Origin: Gammaproteobacteria bacterium | GTDB lineage: Bacteria > Pseudomonadota > Gammaproteobacteria > Pseudomonadales > Pseudohongiellaceae | NCBI GenBank assembly: GCA_029253585.1 | Contig: JAQWZF010000026.1 | Location: forward strand, 62,001-126,000 | Length of the DNA stretch: 64,000 bases | Direction: 5' to 3' | Part shown: piece by piece, positions 62,262 through 64,000 of the stretch | How the letters are laid out: the number at the start of each line of letters is the position of its first letter | Position numbering within the stretch: position 1 is the stretch's first letter | Translations under genes and position numbers: made by a program | The notes under the pieces: model-generated | The model's database searches: none | What the model was told of the DNA's origin: nothing | Seen by the model: only the letters and a program-made list of their open reading frames with translations

Positions 62262-63200
62262 ATGACACGCTACTCGCTGCGGCCTCATTTCGATTCGACC
62301 CTAACTAGTTTAAAGTACTCACTTCTCGAGGTGCTAACTGGGCTCATGGCGTGGTTTAGCCCGAAGCTGCGTATAATACAGAGACTGCAGGGGCTCAGGC
62401 CTCCAGATAAACGGGATCCAATGACAGGAAATGCAGGAATCTTATGGAGGCTGAGCCGCAGAGCCAGCTTTTTCGCAGGTGTCGCGACAATAACCTGCCT
62501 CGCTCTCAGTGTGCCCGCTATAGGCCAGGACAGCCTACAACAGCTCGACCTGGATCTACCCCTGCGTCTGGACTTCTCTGGCTCCTGGCAGAAAGATTTC
62601 CGCCGCAGCGACAACTGGGAAGATGAGCTATCGCGCACCCTGCGCATTCGCCAAGAGTCAGCTGCACGGCAACAGTCTTCGCCGGGCTCATCAAGAATCC
62701 GTGCAACACCACCGATATCGGTTGGCAATATCAATCTACCGCGGACCCGCAGACGCGGCGCAAGCATTGTCGACCTCGCCAGACTGGCCGAATACATCAG
62801 CCGACAGAACACCATCGAGATCAAACAGACCCGGAACGAGATAATAATCGAACGCAGTGGTGAGGCAGCCTTGGTCTGCGGAGTGGAGTACGACCTGCAA
62901 CGCACCTTCGCTAACGAGCACGGTGTAGAGGTCTGTGGCTGGGATGGACAGCAGCTGGTTTTTCAGATCATGCTGCCGGATGATCTAATCATTATGCACC
63001 GCTTCACCGTGTCTTCGAACCAGCAGGTTCTTAACCTGCTGACCAGCATTTACAGCAAGGGTGGGGAACCCTTCAATCTCATTCAGGCCTTCACTAAATA
63101 CGAGACGCCTCGCGACGAATTCAATTGCATTCAGACTCTAAGCCGCGGCCAGATTTGTAATCAGTCTGGCGCCGATCTCTCCGGGGTGTTAGACAACTGA
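62262..63200 (+). CDS. Exported protein of unknown function, FecR/secretin-like STN fold possible
   Basis: The longest frame has 312 residues from ATG 62262; ATG 62421 may be the true start, since it directly precedes a signal peptide (MTGNAGILWRLSRRASFFAG... SVPAIGQ). The mature part is Arg-rich, then a segment R-L-A-E-Y-I-S-R-Q-N-T-I-E-I with beta-strand pattern, three later cysteines, and an ending with Q-T-L-S-R-G-Q-I-C. Short-repeat STN-like modules show a similar pattern, but I cannot assign it. The stop TGA overlaps the start of the next gene (TGATG), so the two are translationally coupled. Confidence 0.7.
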   Translation: MTRYSLRPHFDSTLTSLKYSLLEVLTGLMAWFSPKLRIIQRLQGLRPPDKRDPMTGNAGILWRLSRRASFFAGVATITCLALSVPAIGQDSLQQLDLDLPLRLDFSGSWQKDFRRSDNWEDELSRTLRIRQESAARQQSSPGSSRIRATPPISVGNINLPRTRRRGASIVDLARLAEYISRQNTIEIKQTRNEIIIERSGEAALVCGVEYDLQRTFANEHGVEVCGWDGQQLVFQIMLPDDLIIMHRFTVSSNQQVLNLLTSIYSKGGEPFNLIQAFTKYETPRDEFNCIQTLSRGQICNQSGADLSGVLDN

Positions 63201-64000
63201 TGCGATATAGCGAAGGCACATCTTCGAGTTGGCTTATGTGTGTGGCGACGTCATTGTTACTCGCCGGCTGCACACAAACTATTCCCGAGCCCATAGAGCG
63301 CCCCCTCGATCTAGTTGGCGATGTTCCCCTTATCAGAGCCACTCAGACTCCAGCCGATTACGCGCTTCTAGAGGTAGGGATTGAAATTTTTAGCGCGCCG
63401 GAAAAGGAATCTGATGACTACGAAATTGGCGACTGGGTGTTCGATGAAATAATTCAAAAGGAGACTCAGTTCCTACCCCATCTCTTAAAGAACACCCTAG
63501 TCGATTCCAAACAGTGGGGTGCCGTGCGTGTGATTCCAGAGAGCGATCCTTCTCTGGATCTCTTCATCCGCGGAGAGATCATTCAATCCAATGGAAAAAC
63601 GCTAGAATTACAGATACAGGCTTTCGACAGCAGCGGACGCAAATGGCTCAACCGCGTCTATGCTGACCAGAGCATCCAGGAAGAATATCCGGAATCCACA
63701 CGCTTCACTCTGGACGATACATTCGATGCCGCAAACTTCGTAGAACCTTTTCAAGATATTTATAATCGCCTTGCCAATGACCTCATTGAAGTTCGCTCCA
63801 ACCTGGGGGAGCAGGCGCTCACCGACTTGAACATGGTTACCGATATGCTGTATGCGAAGGACCTATCACCGGATACCTTCGCAGCAGCTCTGCAAGAAAC
63901 CGAAGATGGCCTACTAACGATTGATAGGCTACCGTCTCTGGATGACCCGATGATCGCAAGAGTAGCCGATATGAAATATCGGCATCACCTGTTTATAGAT
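63200..64000 (+). CDS. Lipoprotein of unknown function, cut off by the window end
   Basis: ATG 63200 opens MRYSEGTSSSWLMCVATSLL with a lipobox (L-L-A-G-C-T) near residue 24. The visible 267 codons encode a soluble region with F-D-E-I-I-Q, L-D-L-F-I-R-G-E-I-I-Q-S-N-G-K-T (an outer-membrane-lipoprotein style strand pair) and acidic helices (EEYPEST, DIYNRLANDL). No stop is reached. It is coupled to the upstream exported protein by a one-base overlap, which suggests a two-protein envelope assembly. Confidence 0.8.
   Translation, partial: MRYSEGTSSSWLMCVATSLLLAGCTQTIPEPIERPLDLVGDVPLIRATQTPADYALLEVGIEIFSAPEKESDDYEIGDWVFDEIIQKETQFLPHLLKNTLVDSKQWGAVRVIPESDPSLDLFIRGEIIQSNGKTLELQIQAFDSSGRKWLNRVYADQSIQEEYPESTRFTLDDTFDAANFVEPFQDIYNRLANDLIEVRSNLGEQALTDLNMVTDMLYAKDLSPDTFAAALQETEDGLLTIDRLPSLDDPMIARVADMKYRHHLFID

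Overview
The window looks like chromosome from a marine-type gammaproteobacterium. This is inferred from gene content, not from any rRNA marker. The signs are a single-subunit EF-G, an Uup-type ABC-F ATPase, malate synthase G, a TonB receptor under a TPP riboswitch, several secreted PQQ dehydrogenases, and many short secreted catabolic proteins. Base composition is moderate. TGA is a normal stop codon here: it ends the enolase-superfamily gene and the broken MATE gene.

Layout. 1-0.8 kb: start of an S-formylglutathione hydrolase gene and an SRAP protein. 0.85-2.5 kb: tannase-like esterase. 2.6-4.06 kb: three decayed small genes separated by attC-like sites. 4.07-7.9 kb: thiamine salvage locus (PnuC-type permease, thiamine-binding protein, TonB receptor, TPP riboswitch) with a divergent NadR-type kinase. 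8.3-14.3 kb: CHRD protein, cytochrome-fused PQQ enzyme, broken PNPOx-like gene, VOC, GFA, MOSC, membrane protein and PqqB-like hydrolase. 14.4-16.3 kb: an integron relic, made of a C-terminal IntI fragment followed by three cassette genes and four attC sites. 16.5-26.2 kb: Tat-exported enolase-superfamily protein, EF-G, Uup, and a sugar-type cluster of oxidoreductase, TIM-barrel isomerase and binding protein. 26.5-36.1 kb: a decayed stretch with broken MATE, two methyltransferase, pirin, LysR, DUF3667 and MscS genes among intact small genes. 36.3-42.3 kb: PQQ dehydrogenase with a cytochrome c, then malonate uptake and activation (madL, madM, matB) and a lipocalin-like protein. 42.4-47.1 kb: radical SAM protein followed by a YnjBCD-type ABC transporter. 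47.4-50.3 kb: another attC-flanked small ORF and two response regulators with EAL-type domains, one degenerate and one apparently active. 50.4-64 kb: exported HpcH/HpaI protein, a redoxin with an in-frame UGA, an NHL protein, another PQQ/cytochrome protein, malate synthase G, a lactamase-fold hydrolase and esterase pair, and a hypothetical/lipoprotein pair cut by the window end.

Main points. (1) The redoxin at 51548-52678 has one in-frame UGA exactly at the expected redox-active cysteine, giving the motif W-U-G-C. The frame stays open for 212 further codons, and a hairpin of bacterial-SECIS geometry lies just downstream. It is a good selenoprotein candidate. (2) Related attC sites occur at 3-4 kb, 14.7-16.3 kb and 47.7 kb, with only a 93-codon fragment of an integrase. 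This is a dispersed, decaying chromosomal integron. (3) At least a dozen genes are broken by stops, frameshifts or deletions. Several frameshifts lie in or near short homopolymers, so sequencing error must be excluded for those, but stop substitutions and the pirin/LysR deletion cannot be explained that way. No tRNA, rRNA, CRISPR array or complete insertion sequence was recognised.
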